This document shows, one piece after another, positions 60,301-64,000 of a stretch of DNA of 64,000 nucleotides; the stretch's first letter is position 1; each line of letters opens with the position of its first letter. Origin of the DNA: Opisthorchis felineus (Eukaryota > Platyhelminthes > Trematoda > Opisthorchiida > Opisthorchiidae); NCBI GenBank assembly GCA_004794785.1, contig SJOL01001501.1, positions 43,896 through 107,895 of the forward strand, in the 5' to 3' direction. The position numbers and the translations under genes were made by a program. The notes beneath the pieces were generated by a model. That model did not search any database, was not told the DNA's origin, and saw only the letters and a list, made by a program, of their open reading frames with translations.

Positions 60301-62176
60301 ATTGGACGATTTGTCGGAGTTCGACCGAGGATTATACCGACAATACAAAGAAGACTGATTCCACGGTATTAGTCCGCTCTTTGTTGTAATTCATTCCTTT
60401 CTCACAAGGAAGTTGTAGTGTCCTTGTGGTCCAGCAAGACATCTGCGAATATCCATAATGGGCAGCCTGAATGGTGACAGAAGACTTGCGGTTTTTCAAT
60501 GCGCTTGAACAGTTTGGCGTGGTATCTACGATTTTTGTGTACTCCACAGTTTTCATTCCAGACATTGTTTTTAGTTATTTCAACTATGTCGTATCTTCAG
60601 TCAGGTTGTTCTGTGTACTATACGGCGTTCGAGTCAGTCGTTCATGTTGGACTTCGTTGGCAGTCGAGCCAGCAAGGTGGAGCCATCCGCATGACGAGGA
60701 CATCCTCAGGCTATGCAAATTCGCGGACACATACATCCTTCAGTGCTCCAAAAATTCCTTCTTAAGACTGACTATCATCACTATCCTTCCTTATTCATCC
60801 ATTCATTAGCTCACGCATGCATTCCGTGAGATTGCCTATTGCAAAACTCTCCAGTGAAGCATCCTGCAAATGTTCTTATCATCATGGTCTGTTGTTCGTC
60901 TATTGAATCTGTAGAGTTGGTTGCGACAGTTAATTGGAGAGCCCCTTTTAAATTTTTGTTACATTTTCCGAGACTCCCAATTATCTGATGTCCAACCTCA
61001 TTGATTTTTTCTTTCCACGGCAGTATGGTCACTCCAAAGCAACGTCTATCTTTGTTCATATCAAGGAGTGGTGCATGTTATATTCAGGATCGTGCATCGC
61101 TGTGTTTAGTAGAGCATCCGGAAAGTCTCTAACAGACAACGACACAATTAATATGAGGTTTGTGTCCACTCCTTGGGTAAGCTTATGTAGCTACCGAGTT
61201 TCTTCCAGAGTTCAACCAAGTGTTGGTTAAGATTACTTCCGCAGCTGCATACAGAACAAACGAAAGTGGTCACTGACATTATTTGGTTCCTAATTTCTTC
61301 TGAGTTGCTGAATTCTCATGAACTCGTTCAATAAAATTAAAATTAAAATCACGACAGGATGTTGAACAGCCAGCGATGAGTTATTAACACTAGGCATTTG
61401 AAGTGAAACTCGTTTCCTTCCTTCATACCGAAAAGCCGGACACTTTTACGAACCCAACAGAACACTCTCTTGAGAGTCATGTCCGATACAACTTGGTGCA
61501 CCGATGATATCCTTAGGCAAGTTTCCAGATGCTGCCACTCCAAACGCGCGATCCCATCGACCGTTTTTGAGATTGCTTTCCAGAATAAATACATCCGGCT
61601 TTAGCTGAACAAACTTTTCACTATTTGGCTAGTCTGTTCTCGCTCAAAGCTGCAATCTTGGTAATGTAGCGTTTCAGCGCCTGGGTGGTAATTGTCGGCT
61701 GCGCTTCTCACAAGTCCCCTTATCAAGAACAATGTTAATGTTTCAGGTTCCGTGCTTAGATTCTCGGGTGACGCTCCCTGTAAAAAAACGCCTTCGTCGT
61801 TAATCACAGTTTTGACGGTCAGTTCGCTTCCGAAAGTCCATGGTGCGAATCTGTACTGGTTTGAATTAATTCACCCCGAATAGCCGGTGGTAGGATTTTA
61901 ATGAAGGAACCTGTTAAAAGATAACCATCAGAGAGTCTAACTTACTTGACTTTGAGGAATGGCCTTTTCCGTAGGCGCCGGCAACAATGCTTTGGTGTCC
62001 CCTCCAAAGCTACTGCACACAGCGGGTAAGTTTGAAGCCAGACGTCTTCCGAATGTAATCGTCAGTACGTCAGTGGGTATGGTCAACAGTTAAGCGACCA
62101 GGATGTGTGGATTTTATGGCCGACACATTCTAACCCGTCCCTCCTCGGAAAAGAACAGCATCACAGCACCGATAAA
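57391..62176. other. Intergenic, no recognised gene
   Basis: The longest frame is 133 codons on the minus strand (58951-59352), with no recognisable domain. A small TCTGCAG-AAA-CTGCAGA hairpin lies near 59523-59539. I see nothing else. Confidence 0.5.
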
Positions 62177-62247
62177 TATGGAAACACTGGTCGCCTGGAA
62201 GTAAACCTTATTGCCCTCACACCGCAGCTGCGGTGGACAGTACGACT
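62177..62247. repeat. Dispersed repeat, copy 2 (partner at 4165)
   Basis: Shares CTGGTCGCCTG, AACCTTATTGCC and GGACAGTACGACT with 4165-4236 at conserved spacing. Confidence 0.6.
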
Positions 62248-64000
62248 CAAACTCCAAACTCATTCGCATTTTTTGTAATAGCTGCCTTCTAATTTTTTCG
62301 CATATGGTCTACAGTTGTTGCTTGTGACAATACATTTAGTGCCCGTATGCGTACGTTTATTCGTTTGTGCTTTCTCAGCCTTGTTATTATAATGTCATAG
62401 AGGTAATTGGATTTGGCTTGAACAGCATTAACAAATTCGTGCTGTTTCCTGTTCTCCATTTTACCCACAAAAGGCCACGTCAAACTCCGTTTCTATAACA
62501 AGGCTTCTCATATATTATTAACCCTGTTTATCCGTAGGAAATTGCTGTCGACTTTCCGCTTGTATAAGCCACTGAACTCGCTTTCGCTTTGTTGGAAACG
62601 TATTCCAACAACATAATGTGTTTTAAAGAAGAAAGTCCTTCTCCCCTCCACAGAATCATCGGTGAATCAGCTGTACTTACTTATCCCCTGACTTAAACCA
62701 GTGAACATTTCCCGGTTTTATTTTCTAATATTGCAGTTCTGGAGGGAGTTATTGCCAGACAGTCACGTGACGTCCTTAATGATGGTCCACTTTGGTGACT
62801 GTCAGAACTATCTCACTGGTCATGTGATGTCTGTTCTTCTATTATCAGAGGTTTTCATTGTTAGACAAAATTCGGGGATAATCTTAAATATCAGGATAGT
62901 ATGCGAAACCACATTTGTGAAATTTTTCCTGTTGATCAGGGCAAATACTGTTCATATCACCATTTACGCAACATTATCATCTTTGTACACAAGAACGATA
63001 ATTGTTAGAATTCGTCCACCATTTCGCAGGTAACCGAGCTGTTCTGTTCGGCTTCCGATTGTTTATCGTTCTTAACGGCCCGGTATAGTAAATTTTACTA
63101 ATTCTAAAGGGCGAACCCCAAAGCCAAATGCTACACCACAGTGCTCAATCTCTAATCCAAATGACGTTGGTTGTATGCCAAATCAATGTGAACTTCGTAT
63201 AAACGCAGGTCCAAACTGAAGCAGTTAGAACCTATCCACTCATGGCTAATACAGTCATCTTCGTACTTCAGATTCCATGGTACCAAACTGAACTGAAATG
63301 AGCTTATCGGTGCCAGTAAACGTCGTGATGGCAACTATCTTCGGTATATGTGTGTGGTCCGATAATACTGCTTATGGAACCCAGAACTACTGGAGTGCAC
63401 AAAATCACGCTTTATCCATCCGTGTTATGTCCTCATCTGCAAAGGACTAAGGAGAAACAAAGTCATTTGGAACATGAAGATAACCATGGACAAACAAGCC
63501 TGGCAAAAGAAGTTTACCGACAATTAGTATGTAGGACAGAACTTCATATAATATTACACTCACTTTCAAAAAACGGGTCCTTTTTGTCAGGCGCACGAGT
63601 ATGTGACCACTAAAGTTAATGGACTATCCTAGCTTGCTTACGATCACTGAAACTCTGCTATCTACACGTTTATTGCAGTAGGCGATATAGAAGTTTGACA
63701 TTGTCTTGCAGGATAATGCAATGGTAAATAAACGGATGATCTGTAGATGAGAACTTGATGAGGTGTTCCAGAAACTGATGCTGTCCTGCTAACTCGTCAC
63801 ATACACACACGAAACGAAACAAATTTTCACAGTCGCTTACCATATTTGTTTTAACCTGGCTATTGTCTTAAGTCAGCGCCATCTTACAGGTTACAAACTT
63901 GTGACTGAAGCATAATTAAAAAAGACACTCCACACTGGTTAACCAAACCGATTCAAAGGTAAGTATGATTATGGAATGCCACACGCGGTACAAGTATGCC
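62248..64000. other. Right edge, no recognised gene
   Basis: The frames at 62289-62483 (minus), 62701-63033 and 63350-63613 show no recognisable domain. Confidence 0.55.

Noticed and set aside
63748..63780. TTGATGAGGTGTTCCAGAAAC
   Set aside because: Stem II would have only two pairs with an extra A before GAAA, and stem III and stem I do not pair well.

Overview
The window reads as nuclear DNA of a flatworm, most probably a digenean trematode (inference). Coding sequence is sparse and split by GT-AG introns of several kilobases. The repeats are RTE-type LINE and Penelope-like element (PLE) relics of the kind common in trematodes, plus a tRNA-like SINE whose tail resembles the schistosome S-alpha hammerhead ribozyme family. 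There are no bacterial signatures such as operons or Shine-Dalgarno sites. Almost all short open frames look like chance or shadow frames.

One host gene is recognisable: a plus-strand WDR6 orthologue (WD-repeat partner of the FTSJ1/Trm7 tRNA 2'-O-methyltransferase). It fills roughly the first 31 kb. Its 5' part lies to the left of the window and its stop codon ends at 31225. I could place exons at 1786-1995, 7061-7336, 13228-13566, about 16213-16283, 25014-25476 and 30496-31225. A less certain pair of coding blocks lies at about 791-1187. Nearly all internal junctions are phase-compatible and the translated blocks follow vertebrate WDR6 in order. The link between 13566 and 16213 is not resolved.

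The introns and the downstream flank are repeat graveyards. A broken RTE-type reverse transcriptase lies antisense in the intron at 2480-4100. Several tRNA-like SINE pieces lie at about 8.0, 16.8, 17.2, 23.7, 26.4, 28.0 and 52.1 kb. A PLE relic with remnants of its GIY-YIG endonuclease lies on the minus strand at 40.2-41.0 kb. A second repeat family at 14.7, 32.5 and 51.7 kb carries a hammerhead-like fold with a self-complementary short stem III. From 31.2 kb to the end I see no convincing host gene, only repeats, hairpins, microsatellites, a 760-base assembly gap (34401-35160) and one speculative small cysteine-rich exon at 38759-38842.

The most interesting content is the two hammerhead-ribozyme-like repeat families. 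One is near-complete (32537-32579, one core base changed). The other sits in a SINE tail (17257-17300). Copies of both lie in WDR6 introns in the sense direction.
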